A stretch of DNA of 64,000 nucleotides from Verrucomicrobium spinosum DSM 4136 = JCM 18804 (GTDB lineage Bacteria; Verrucomicrobiota; Verrucomicrobiia; Verrucomicrobiales; Verrucomicrobiaceae), in assembly GCF_000172155.1 (NCBI RefSeq), contig NZ_ABIZ01000001.1:4993105-5057104 (forward strand). The letters are read 5' to 3'. Of the stretch, positions 40,475-48,031 are shown piece after piece. Under the pieces are notes generated by a model. It worked only from the letters and a program-made list of their open reading frames with translations. It was not told the DNA's origin and did not search any database. How positions within the stretch are numbered: position 1 is the first letter of the stretch; each line of letters begins with the position of its first letter. The position numbers were made by a program, and so were the translations under genes.

Positions 40475-41273
40475 CCACGCCATCATAGTGTGCCGCCAGC
40501 GTCCTGATTTTGTAGTGCCCTAGAATCCGGCTGCACATGGCCGCATGCCCCGTCCAGGCGGCGTAGTAGGTGGCAAACGTATGCCGGAAGATGTCGTGAT
40601 GCAGCTGCACCCCCGCCGCCTTTCCCGCCCGCGCCCGCTCATGCACGTAGCGGTACACGGCAATGACGTCGTCAGATCCCGGCATCACCCGCCCCTCCGC
40701 TTTAGCCAGAGGCTTGAGCAGCGTCCAGATGATGGCGGGAATCCCCTCAATCATGCGCGCCCGGCGGATCTTGGAGACCCTGGCAGAAATGCGTATCCGC
40801 CTCTCTGAGACCTGCACATCCCTCCACTCGATCCGACACATCTCATACGGCCGCAGTCCCGCATACAGGCCAAGGACGCATCCTGCGCGGTATTCCTCCC
40901 GCACGGCCGCGAGGAATCGCACCGCCTCATCTGGAGTCCAGTAGCTGATGGACCGCTCATCCGTCAGAGCCGCCGACGGCACCTTGCCCACGTGGAAAGT
41001 TAGCTTGAGCACCTTCACCTCCCTCAGCCAGCGGAAGAATGCTTGCGTCAGTAGCGCGTGGTTCCGGCTCTTCTTGGCGGCCAATGCCACGATTTGCCCG
41101 TCCGTCACCCGCCGCACCAGCTTATCCCGCCACTCCCGCTGCATCCACCTGGCCCACACATGCCAATTCGTCATGGTGGCAGGCCGAAGATTCTTCGCCA
41201 CCCTCGACTCGATGAAGTGGGGCACCAGGTCCCCCACCGTCTTCAGCCGGCGCAACTCAGCCCCGTCAATCAC
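40410..41273 (-). CDS. Second tyrosine recombinase, convergent with the integrase
   Basis: This is a 287-residue recombinase. Core-binding helices (PATMTNWHVWARWMQ) precede the catalytic domain with Arg in LYAGLRPYEM (about 141), HHDIFRHTF (about 224), LGHYKIRT and Tyr in AAHYDGV (about 264). All canonical residues are visible. Its start overlaps the stop of the upstream winged-helix gene (ATGA). Its 3' end overlaps the plus-strand integrase by 65 bases. It may be an excision partner, an accessory resolvase, or the true integrase with the other gene in a supporting role. Confidence 0.85.
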   Translation of the reverse strand: MIDGAELRRLKTVGDLVPHFIESRVAKNLRPATMTNWHVWARWMQREWRDKLVRRVTDGQIVALAAKKSRNHALLTQAFFRWLREVKVLKLTFHVGKVPSAALTDERSISYWTPDEAVRFLAAVREEYRAGCVLGLYAGLRPYEMCRIEWRDVQVSERRIRISARVSKIRRARMIEGIPAIIWTLLKPLAKAEGRVMPGSDDVIAVYRYVHERARAGKAAGVQLHHDIFRHTFATYYAAWTGHAAMCSRILGHYKIRTLAAHYDGVATKAEAKEYFRASYRARRAAG

Positions 41274-41554
41274 GCCTCACCCTCCTTCCCAAGCGCAAGG
41301 GCGATGATCGGTGACGGGATCTCCAACCGCGGAGTCACCCCTTGCTCCCAGCGGTAGCACTTCCCCCTCAGGTCATACCTCAGGCACCCGGGATGCTCCT
41401 CAAGCAGCGCCTGGATATCAGCAGATGCTTGCGCCTCCGACACGTCAAAGGCCGCCATCACGTCCCTTCTCTGGATACTCCCCCGGGCATGACAGGCCCG
41501 CTCAATCCAGGCCCGCCGTACGCGGGCCGCCCATCTGTCGCGGGAGCGGTTCAC
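41270..41554 (-). CDS. Small winged-helix DNA-binding protein
   Basis: This is a 94-residue protein. RWAARVRRAWIERACHARGSIQRRDVMAAFDVSEAQASADIQALLEEHP resembles the N-terminal helix-turn-helix found in WYL-type regulators, without the effector part. It lies in a tight chain with the recombinase (4-base overlap downstream) and the coiled-coil gene upstream (4-base overlap), so it could control the recombination genes. Confidence 0.65.
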   Translation of the reverse strand: MNRSRDRWAARVRRAWIERACHARGSIQRRDVMAAFDVSEAQASADIQALLEEHPGCLRYDLRGKCYRWEQGVTPRLEIPSPIIALALGKEGEA

Positions 41555-42024
41555 TTGCCCACCCCCATCCCTTCGATTTTACCCACCGCATCCGCCAACT
41601 CCTCAGGCCAGTAGCAACGTTCAGACCACACTCTTTGCACCGTGCCGACATCGATAGGCTCCCCATCCGTCCAGCGCTCAGGCACCAGCGCTACGTAACC
41701 GGAGCCCATCATCATCAGGCCCACCGCCACCCAACCGCCCGCGACGGACGGAGCCATCCCCGCCCACTCCGCTTGCTTTGCCGTGAGGGTCACCAGCTTT
41801 TTCCCAGCGGGCACCACCACCGGAGCGAGGATTCTCGCCCGCAATTCCGCACGTTCACGCTTCTCCCGCGCTTGCCGCTCGCGGCACTCTTCCGCCCTCT
41901 TCTCCATCGCCACCTCATTCAGCGCCGCCTGATAGGCGCGCTGCGCATCCTTGGTTTCCGCAGCGGCCGGGGCTTTCCGTTGCAGTTCAACGGCACGATC
42001 TTTCAGTTGAGCAATAGTCTGCAT
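41551..42024 (-). CDS. Hypothetical prophage protein with coiled-coil N-terminus
   Basis: The 157-residue product starts at ATG 42024, with AGGAG 8 bases upstream. Residues 1-75 are charged and helical (KDRAVELQRKAPAAAE..., RAEECRERQAREKRERAEL). The C-terminal half has a hydrophobic Gly/Met patch (GGWVAVGLMMMGSGYVALV). The function is not recognised. It is the first of a coupled trio with the winged-helix and recombinase genes. Confidence 0.55.
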   Translation of the reverse strand: MQTIAQLKDRAVELQRKAPAAAETKDAQRAYQAALNEVAMEKRAEECRERQAREKRERAELRARILAPVVVPAGKKLVTLTAKQAEWAGMAPSVAGGWVAVGLMMMGSGYVALVPERWTDGEPIDVGTVQRVWSERCYWPEELADAVGKIEGMGVGK

Positions 42025-42108
42025 CTTGCAATCTCCTATGGAGTTCATCCCGGGGCCGCCGGGGCGGATCAGTAATCACTTGCTGATGTGAGTAGAATAA
42101 CTACCCAG

Positions 42109-42133
42109 TGAAGTTTTGCAATACAAAACTTCA
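42109..42133. repeat. 10-bp-stem palindrome at the end of the RHH-like gene
   Basis: tgaagttttg and caaaacttca pair around a 5-base loop, overlapping the stop of the 42131 gene. The half-site core (ttgcaaaact on the minus strand) reappears in the first codons of the same gene, so it may be an operator as well as a terminator. Confidence 0.45.
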
Positions 42134-42373
42134 GTCTTTCTTCTCAGCCGTCTCTCTGGCAATCTTTTCCTGTATCGCCTCCACAAGCCAGGCCGCGAGC
42201 TTTATTCCGCGCTTGCGGGCGCAGGCCACGGCTTTCCCCTTCATGCCACTGGGAGCGCGCAGAGAGAAAGAGTCCCCATGAGATTCCTCTGGGGACTTAG
42301 CTGCGAACTTGTTGCCTTCCGGTGCGGCCATGAGCGCCACACATAGCCCGATGCGTTTAGTTTTGCAACCCAT
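42131..42373 (-). CDS. Small ribbon-helix-helix-like protein
   Basis: This is an 80-residue protein. DSFSLRAPSGMKGKAVACARKRGIKLAAWLVEAIQEKIAR fits the strand-helix-helix pattern of Arc/CopG-type DNA-binding proteins. ATG 42373 overlaps the stop of the endolysin gene (TGATG) with GGGAGG just upstream, so translation is coupled. The fold assignment comes from pattern only. Confidence 0.5.
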   Translation of the reverse strand: MGCKTKRIGLCVALMAAPEGNKFAAKSPEESHGDSFSLRAPSGMKGKAVACARKRGIKLAAWLVEAIQEKIARETAEKKD

Positions 42374-42795
42374 CACGCCTCCCGCCTGACGCCTTGGATG
42401 ACGGAGGGTGGGAATGGCGCAATGCTCACCCGGTTCCCCTGGTTCCCGCCCAGCAGGTACACCCGGCCGCCTTCGAGCCGGTCAAACAGGGCCACATGGT
42501 GGCCGCCGTCCCGGGATGTCACGACAGTGTCTCCGCGCTTGGCGTCCTTGAGCTTTACCTCCTGGCCCCACTCCAGCCACTTGCGCGCACGATAGTGCTC
42601 CTTCGGCACCCCGGTGCCACACCAGAGCCCCAGGTACCCACGGAAGATCCCGCACCAGGCCGTCTTACTATCATCCTGGTCCAGCCACGAAGGGGCTGTC
42701 TTGAACATCTCCGCAATCAGCGGGTTGGACTGTTGTCCGGGGGTTTCCGCGACACCGAGGTAGCGCAGGGCAAGGTCGTAGATTTGCTGACTCAT
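42373..42795 (-). CDS. CHAP-type endolysin (TIGR02594-like peptidoglycan amidase)
   Basis: This is a 140-residue predicted cell-wall hydrolase for phage release. It starts with YDLALRYLGVAETPGQQSNP; the catalytic Cys is in TAWCGIFRGYLGLW and the His in GGHHVALFD, in the order of the small NlpC/CHAP family annotated TIGR02594. It follows a string of small membrane proteins, as expected for a lysis module. The frame is open upstream into the DUF1353 gene, but ATG 42795 fits the family start. A TTGACAC motif lies about 10 bases before it. Confidence 0.75.
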   Translation of the reverse strand: MSQQIYDLALRYLGVAETPGQQSNPLIAEMFKTAPSWLDQDDSKTAWCGIFRGYLGLWCGTGVPKEHYRARKWLEWGQEVKLKDAKRGDTVVTSRDGGHHVALFDRLEGGRVYLLGGNQGNRVSIAPFPPSVIQGVRREA

Positions 42796-42812
42796 ACAAG
42801 CCAGCCCCAGTG

Positions 42813-43274
42813 TCAACCCTTCCAGCTCATCCACCCGCCCAGCCTCACCCCCAGGTACATGATTCGCCGGCGACGTTTCCCCACCCCGCACTCCCGCAGC
42901 AGCCGGGCAAAGAGCCGGTCCGCTTCCTCCCGGGTCCACACGTGGGCGGCATCTTTCCAGCCAGCAGTCTCCCACCCAACGCCTGGAGACAGCACCCGGT
43001 GCACGCCCGCCGGCAATTTCCCGGCATGCCTATATAGATAGTCATGCGCCACGGCCGCCGCACGGTGCAGGCCGTCCGGGGTGATCCCCGTCAGCGTCCA
43101 CAGCAGGCGCGGCACGCTTGCACCGTCCAGGCAGAATCCACGCGGCACCACCAGGCACTGCCGGGTACCGTCCGGGAGATCCCAGACATACCGCCACGGG
43201 CGGATCAGTCGGTACCACGATCCCTCACCAGGTATCCGTACCGGAATCAAGATCGGCTGAGTCGGTGAGCTCAC
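42813..43274 (-). CDS. DUF1353 family phage protein
   Basis: This is a 153-residue protein. WYRLIRPWRYVWDLPDGTRQCLVVPRGFCLDGASVPRLLWTLTGI and AAVAHDYLYR match the DUF1353 pattern (V..GF.TDGASVP..., H.DYLY), a family common in phage lysis or tail regions whose biochemical role is unproven. The start is probably GTG 43274, overlapping the TGA of the 28-residue gene (GTGA); ATG 43307 would extend it by 11 residues. Confidence 0.7.
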   Translation of the reverse strand: MSSPTQPILIPVRIPGEGSWYRLIRPWRYVWDLPDGTRQCLVVPRGFCLDGASVPRLLWTLTGITPDGLHRAAAVAHDYLYRHAGKLPAGVHRVLSPGVGWETAGWKDAAHVWTREEADRLFARLLRECGVGKRRRRIMYLGVRLGGWMSWKG

Positions 43275-43357
43275 CGGTCTTGGATGTCGTGGATCGTGTA
43301 CAGCCATGCTAGGGCGAGGAGGATGCAGCCGATGGCAATGACGAGGAGCCAGTTCAT
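43271..43357 (-). CDS. 28-residue single-pass membrane peptide
   Basis: The frame encodes MNWLLVIAIGCILLALAWLYT plus a charged tail. Its ATG overlaps the stop of the upstream holin-like gene (ATGA) and CGGAG stands directly before it. Its stop overlaps the GTG of DUF1353. Overlaps on both sides and an almost pure transmembrane sequence argue that it is real; it is likely a lysis-related micropeptide. Confidence 0.6.
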   Translation of the reverse strand: MNWLLVIAIGCILLALAWLYTIHDIQDR

Positions 43358-43626
43358 CTCCGACGAAGCAAAGCGTCCCCAGCAATGACGGCCATGAGAA
43401 ACAGCGCAAACACTGCCACTAGGCAGAGCGGCCCGAAACACGGGATCAGCCAGCAGAGCAACGCAAAGCCGCCATAGGTGATGCCTCCAGGCGCGTGGCC
43501 AACCATGGGATTCGCCACATCTGGTGCGGCCCATGCATCCCACACCGCCCCACCAAGGCAGAAGATGAGGAAGGCAATCACAATGCCGAGCAACCAACCG
43601 CCGAAGATTTTAGAGAGTGGTTTCAT
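43354..43626 (-). CDS. Holin-like small membrane protein
   Basis: This is a 90-residue protein with two membrane segments (WLLGIVIAFLIFCLGGAVW and LLCWLIPCFGPLCLVAVFALFLMAVI) and a basic C-terminus (LLRRR). This is the size and layout of a class II holin, which would let the endolysin reach the wall. ATG 43626 follows an AGGAG and a gggaaataac block. Confidence 0.55.
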   Translation of the reverse strand: MKPLSKIFGGWLLGIVIAFLIFCLGGAVWDAWAAPDVANPMVGHAPGGITYGGFALLCWLIPCFGPLCLVAVFALFLMAVIAGDALLRRR

Positions 43627-43629
43627 AGG

Positions 43630-43809
43630 TTATTTCCCACTCCTTTTTACAGGGTCCAACGTCACACCCACGCCCACCGGCTGCCCCTGCGGGGTGACGT
43701 AGTTCAGGCTATAGGTCCGCTTGTAGCCGTCCAGGTTCTGGCAGCTCGCCAGTGCCAGGCCGGCCCCAATGCAGACCCCGATCCAGATTGTCTTAAGGGT
43801 GCTCTTCAT
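43630..43809 (-). CDS. 59-residue predicted lipoprotein (possible o-spanin)
   Basis: MKSTLKTIWIGVCIGAGLAL leads to lipobox LASC (Cys at about residue 23). The short mature part contains YKRTYSLNYVTP. It overlaps the upstream gene by 17 bases and ends 4 bases before the holin-like start. A tiny lipoprotein in a lysis cassette next to a single-pass membrane protein is the usual arrangement of outer and inner spanin; the assignment is by context. Confidence 0.6.
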   Translation of the reverse strand: MKSTLKTIWIGVCIGAGLALASCQNLDGYKRTYSLNYVTPQGQPVGVGVTLDPVKRSGK

Positions 43810-44101
43810 TTTCCGCTTTGTGTTGTTTCCTCTTAGCGTGATCCTCTTTCCCCTTCTCCCGCTCCGCCTTCAGGATCTTGTCAAGCTTCAGGTCCGCTTG
43901 CGGCCGGCAGGGTGATGCCGCGCAGCACTCGCACGCGTACACATGCTCTCCACGCACTCCCGCGCACGTGCAGTCTTGCGCGGGATCATACTGGCACTTC
44001 GCGCGGGCTGGATTAATGGAGTCCCGTAGCGCCTGCTTAGCCACCAGGGCCAGCCAGACCATCAGGCCAAAGGCAAAGAGGATGAAGGCGCGGACGATCA
44101 T
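43793..44101 (-). CDS. Small membrane protein with Cys-rich and charged tail
   Basis: The 102-residue product has one N-terminal membrane helix (FILFAFGLMVWLALVA), a Cys-rich centre (CQYDPAQDCTCAG, YACECCAASPC) and a strongly charged helical tail (KLDKILKAEREKGKEDHAK). Membrane anchor plus periplasmic helix would suit an inner spanin. The start overlaps the upstream stop by four bases. Confidence 0.6.
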   Translation of the reverse strand: MIVRAFILFAFGLMVWLALVAKQALRDSINPARAKCQYDPAQDCTCAGVRGEHVYACECCAASPCRPQADLKLDKILKAEREKGKEDHAKRKQHKAENEEHP

Positions 44102-44343
44102 TGGCGGGGCATCTTTTCAGTTGGAGGATCGCGGAACATGCAGCCCGGCACCGGGCAGCGCTTCACCGCGTTGAGCGTACCTGTCGCGATCCCGTGCAGC
44201 GACTTCACTTCCTCCACTTCCTCCCGGAGTTCGTAGCGGTCCTTCTCACACTGCTCCTGCTTCACCCACATGAGGCGGCAGACATAAACGAGGCCTGATG
44301 TGACAGCCGTGAGAGCAGTGAGGAGCGCGTTTTCCAGGGTCAT
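44098..44343 (-). CDS. Small membrane-anchored coiled-coil protein
   Basis: This is an 81-residue protein with an N-terminal helix (LLTALTAVTSGLVYVCRLMW) and then a coiled coil (KQEQCEKDRYELREEVEEVKSL). ATG and TGA overlap with both neighbours. It may be a second holin or spanin component; the family is not recognised. Confidence 0.6.
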   Translation of the reverse strand: MTLENALLTALTAVTSGLVYVCRLMWVKQEQCEKDRYELREEVEEVKSLHGIATGTLNAVKRCPVPGCMFRDPPTEKMPRQ

Positions 44344-44462
44344 GGGGTAAATCCAGAGTCACAGATGAACTGTATGAGGTTGCCCAGGATCGCCACACAC
44401 AGCCTGTCCCACCAGAGGAGGACCAGCAGGACGACCACCACAACGACGGCGAGCACCTTCAT
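44340..44462 (-). CDS. 40-residue membrane micropeptide
   Basis: The frame encodes MKVLAVVVVVVLLVLLWWDR and then LCVAILGNLIQFICDSGFTP. It is nearly all Val/Leu, a single membrane helix. The stop overlaps the next start (ATGA), and a TTGACAC motif lies about 10 bases before the ATG. It opens the lysis cluster. Confidence 0.6.
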   Translation of the reverse strand: MKVLAVVVVVVLLVLLWWDRLCVAILGNLIQFICDSGFTP

Positions 44463-44486
44463 GCGCCCGCCGTCGTGTCAACTTCC

Positions 44487-46049
44487 TCACCCAATCCGGT
44501 GCGCCAGGATGCTCAGCTGCACCACCTCCAGATTGCCGACAGAGGGCGCCACCGACACATCACCGTACATGGCAATTCGGTCTCCGGAGCGCGGCGTCTC
44601 ATACACCGATGCCGGCAACGCGCACGATCCCAGGCTGCGCGTCTGCGCGGAGGTCACCTGCGTGGGGAATGCCAGCGCGGTCCCCACATCCGCCTCCGTG
44701 TTGTTCAAGCGGTGGAACTTGAGCGTGATGGTCCGGGAGGTGGAGAACGTCGCGCCGGCCAGCTGGACGGTGGCTTGGCCAGACAGCAGCCAGATCCCAG
44801 GCAGAGGCAGCTCCACATACCCTCCCATTTGTTGCGGCGTCGCGTTGAGCGTAGATGTTGCGGCCGTACGGACGTAAGTCTGCACAGACTTCCGCAGCAG
44901 AGAGGAATCATAGTTGGGAGCCACTCCCAGATTGCTATTCTGATCGCCCAGAGTGGCCAGGCCATTGACCGTCAGGGTACCATTGCCACTGCCAAACGGG
45001 CTGATATTGGCACTGCGCACCTGCACCTCATCGTTCAGCGTAATACTCTTTCCCGGTTGCCCGGAGGCACCATTGGCAGACAGGTTTCCTGACACCCTCA
45101 GCGTGCCGTTCAACGTCAGCGAGGCATTTACGTTGAACAGCTCATCACTCGGATCTGAGATATCGATGATGTCCGTCACCCTGGCCACACCGCAGCCGAT
45201 CACCGTCAGGGCAATTCCCTTCGCCGTAATCCGCCCCATGTCACCGCGCAGGGCCAGCGTCATGGTATGCGCCCCGAACTCTGAGGTGACGTAGTTGATC
45301 GTCAGATTCAGCTTGCCGGTGGAGGCATCATAACCCGGCTTCAGCTCCAGGAAGATGGACCGATAATCCACCTCATCCACCACCACCTCACTTTCATACG
45401 CTGCCAGGCCATTCACCCGCAGCGTGAAGAAATCCGAGGGCACCGCGGGAGTCGCCACCATGATCGCCTCCATGGCCGCCTGCATGGTCAGGAAGGGACG
45501 CGACGCATTACCCACCTGCCCCGTCTCATCGTCACCGTGCACATCCACCACGGCCGTCCTGCTCTCCAGGGACCCGTACCGTGCATCCAAATCCTCCCAG
45601 GGATCAGGAGCCAACACCAGAGGCGGGGCATCATCCGGCTGCACCACCGGTCTCTTCACGATCCAGTCCAAGATCTGCGAGAAGGTCGGGTGATCCTCCG
45701 CAGTCGGACGGTGACTGATCTGGAAGTACAGCGTCTTGTTCAGATCCGAGTCCTCCTCAAAGAGCGCGTCCAACACATCACTGCTCAGCACCAGCAAGCC
45801 ACTGTAATAGCCCCTGTAGTCCTCCGGGAGCACCCACTCCGCGAGCACAGCCCCCGCATCCCCATCCAGGTCCGCTTTCAGCGTGGCCACCAGCAGCGAG
45901 CCGGGGAGCAGCAGCTCCGGCGTATCTCCACGGAAGCAGCGCAACCGCAGCTCCAGGCCCTCCCGGTGAAACAGGTTGTCCAGGGAATCAGCCCGCAGGC
46001 TGCCGTTGTTTAGGTCATAACTTAGGTTAATGGCGCGCATCAACGCCAT
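44487..46049 (-). CDS. Distal tail / fibre-like structural protein
   Basis: This is a 520-residue protein, the last large structural gene before the lysis cluster. The N-terminal part (INLSYDLNNGSLRADSLDNLF, LYFQISHRP) is globular. The middle has beta-repeat style (LTLNGTLRVSGNLSANGASG, GNGTLTVNGLATLG) typical of fibres. No receptor-binding family is recognised. An AGGAGGG ribosome site precedes the ATG, with a TTGACACC motif between them. Confidence 0.6.
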   Translation of the reverse strand: MALMRAINLSYDLNNGSLRADSLDNLFHREGLELRLRCFRGDTPELLLPGSLLVATLKADLDGDAGAVLAEWVLPEDYRGYYSGLLVLSSDVLDALFEEDSDLNKTLYFQISHRPTAEDHPTFSQILDWIVKRPVVQPDDAPPLVLAPDPWEDLDARYGSLESRTAVVDVHGDDETGQVGNASRPFLTMQAAMEAIMVATPAVPSDFFTLRVNGLAAYESEVVVDEVDYRSIFLELKPGYDASTGKLNLTINYVTSEFGAHTMTLALRGDMGRITAKGIALTVIGCGVARVTDIIDISDPSDELFNVNASLTLNGTLRVSGNLSANGASGQPGKSITLNDEVQVRSANISPFGSGNGTLTVNGLATLGDQNSNLGVAPNYDSSLLRKSVQTYVRTAATSTLNATPQQMGGYVELPLPGIWLLSGQATVQLAGATFSTSRTITLKFHRLNNTEADVGTALAFPTQVTSAQTRSLGSCALPASVYETPRSGDRIAMYGDVSVAPSVGNLEVVQLSILAHRIG

Positions 46050-46070
46050 CAGGTGTCAATCCCTCCTGGA

Positions 46071-47261
46071 TCACCCCTCCACCCAGTCCACCGCATACAT
46101 CGTCCCACTGCCCGCATGCGTGCCACCTTCACCCGGCGCTCCGTCCGAATAGATCACCCACGCCATGTCAGATATGACAGGATCTCCAGCCACCTGAACC
46201 TCATAGGTCCCAGGGGCAGATCCAGGGGAGACAGATACATCGCCCACAGACACCCCCAGCTCTGACGCCAGCGCCGCCAGGCCTTCCTCAGGGGATTCCA
46301 CTTCGAACACTCCTATCTCCGCCCATGTGAACGGCCCAGGTCCGTCGTAGAGGTAGCCGAGAAGGATGTTTATTTCCCCAGTCCCGCCCGTCAGCGAGCC
46401 CGCCCCGTCGTACAGATGACCAGGCACCGGGCAGTCATCATCCCGCATCTCCGCCTGGTCATTCGCACTCGCACTGTATCCCGTGCCGGATCGGTACGCC
46501 TTGGCCCACACGCGGAAAGGCCCCTGGCCACGCGGTGCCGTGATGGCAAAGGTGCCATCCACCCCGTCGCCAGGGCTGATCGTGCCAGATTGAGCAATCT
46601 TCGGCCCCTTCGGCGTCCCATGGTGCACAGAGTAGAACCACAGCCCCGCCGGCGCATCCGTGGTGCCAGACAGCTCCAGGTTAAAGGAAAACTCATCCTC
46701 CACCGGAGCCTGGCTGGGGAGTCCACCCACCAGGGGAATGCACCCGCTCGTGGTCCTGGTCACCGTCAGCGTCATGTCCGTCTCAGTCGGCTCCGCCCGT
46801 TTCCGGCGAGGGGCAGGCTCTTCACCGCCGCCCCCTTCACTCCCACTGCCCCCGTTCGGGTTGTCGAAGCCCCCCGGCAGCGGGGAATCAGGATCTGAGG
46901 GGTAGTCACCCGGCCCACTCCCACCACCACCGCCAGATCCGCCACCGCCTCCAGAGCCTCCTCCACTTCCCCCCGTGCTCCCACCAGGCCCCGGTAGCTC
47001 ATCCACAGGCGGTACCGTCACCGGCTCCTCATCCACCCCTTGCAGCGTCCAGTCACTAGCCCGCAGGTCATCAGCGACCACATCCGCAGCATGCACCACC
47101 CGCGTCGCCGTGGCCGTGGTGTAGTGGTACAGGCCGAAACGATAGGTCACCCAGGCCAGCTCATGCCCGCCCTCCGCGTTGTTCCAGCTCGCTCTACGGA
47201 TCGCATAGCCCGCCAGGGCATAGCGCCTGGCCACGGGGAATCTCATCGTCACCAGGGCCAT
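46071..47261 (-). CDS. Tail-associated protein with Gly-rich hinge
   Basis: This is a 396-residue protein. A globular head (residues 1-85) is joined by a long Gly/Ser/Pro linker (about 88-160) to C-terminal beta domains (VEDEFSFNLELSGTTDAPAG, PFRVWAKAYRSGTGYS). The start overlaps the previous stop (TGATG). Flexible linkers of this kind occur in phage appendage proteins; the exact role is unknown. Confidence 0.55.
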   Translation of the reverse strand: MALVTMRFPVARRYALAGYAIRRASWNNAEGGHELAWVTYRFGLYHYTTATATRVVHAADVVADDLRASDWTLQGVDEEPVTVPPVDELPGPGGSTGGSGGGSGGGGGSGGGGGSGPGDYPSDPDSPLPGGFDNPNGGSGSEGGGGEEPAPRRKRAEPTETDMTLTVTRTTSGCIPLVGGLPSQAPVEDEFSFNLELSGTTDAPAGLWFYSVHHGTPKGPKIAQSGTISPGDGVDGTFAITAPRGQGPFRVWAKAYRSGTGYSASANDQAEMRDDDCPVPGHLYDGAGSLTGGTGEINILLGYLYDGPGPFTWAEIGVFEVESPEEGLAALASELGVSVGDVSVSPGSAPGTYEVQVAGDPVISDMAWVIYSDGAPGEGGTHAGSGTMYAVDWVEG

Positions 47262-48010
47262 CAGTCTTCTGTCAGGTCAGGGGTTTGATCGCGGAAGATT
47301 TCCGTTGTGAAGTTCTGGCTGGATCTCTCCAGCACCGTGGGATCTTCATCACCCGGCAGAGTGTGCAGCACGCCCCACCGCAGCTCAGACACACCAGCGA
47401 AGTTCGTCGCCTTGTCCCCTTCGTAGTTGCTCAGCACACCAGCGAGCGCGTCAGGGTCCAGATGCACCAGGATGCGGTATCGCGTTGACTCATAGGACCC
47501 CACTTTTTCAAAGTCCCCGTCACTCTGCACCAGGAGCTGCTCCGGATCATATTCCTTCAGCGCGTAGCTCAGCGCGGAGATCTCCAGATCCTGGAGCACG
47601 TTACCCTTCCTGAATCCTACGGAGAGCATCAGCCAGTCCCCCTTTTTGCCAAAGAGCACCGCCGTGGCACTGAAGTTTCCGCCAGGCAAACTCACCGCCC
47701 CGGTGAGCAGGTTCACATCCACTTCCACGAAGGCATCCGCGTTGTACTCGCTGGTCTCGATTCCCACCGCGAGGAAAAGCGGCGCGCTCGTGCCGTCGCC
47801 ATTCGTGGCCGTCAGAGTCACCACATACACTCCCGCTTCCGTGGCCGCTCCACTGATCCGGCCCGTGGTGCCGTTGATCGCCAGCCCCGCCGGCAGGCCC
47901 ACGGCCGCCCAGCTTGTCGGCGTGTTGGTCGCCGCTGGCTGATAGATAAAAAACTCCCCCCGGCGGTAGGCCAGGATGGAGGTGGTGGTATCGATGACGG
48001 GTGCAGCCAT
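47261..48010 (-). CDS. Tail protein with putative Ig (He_PIG) domain
   Basis: The 249-residue product carries GLPAGLAINGTTGRISG and EAGVYVVTLTATNGDG at about residues 38-75, the hallmark of the bacterial immunoglobulin-like He_PIG domain often displayed on phage tails and capsids. The remainder (DADAFVEVDVNLL-like region to the C-terminus) is unassigned. It is coupled to the next gene by TGATG, and an aggaaataac block lies 10 bases before the ATG. Confidence 0.65.
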   Translation of the reverse strand: MAAPVIDTTTSILAYRRGEFFIYQPAATNTPTSWAAVGLPAGLAINGTTGRISGAATEAGVYVVTLTATNGDGTSAPLFLAVGIETSEYNADAFVEVDVNLLTGAVSLPGGNFSATAVLFGKKGDWLMLSVGFRKGNVLQDLEISALSYALKEYDPEQLLVQSDGDFEKVGSYESTRYRILVHLDPDALAGVLSNYEGDKATNFAGVSELRWGVLHTLPGDEDPTVLERSSQNFTTEIFRDQTPDLTED

Positions 48011-48031
48011 GATGTTATGGTTATTTCCTAC

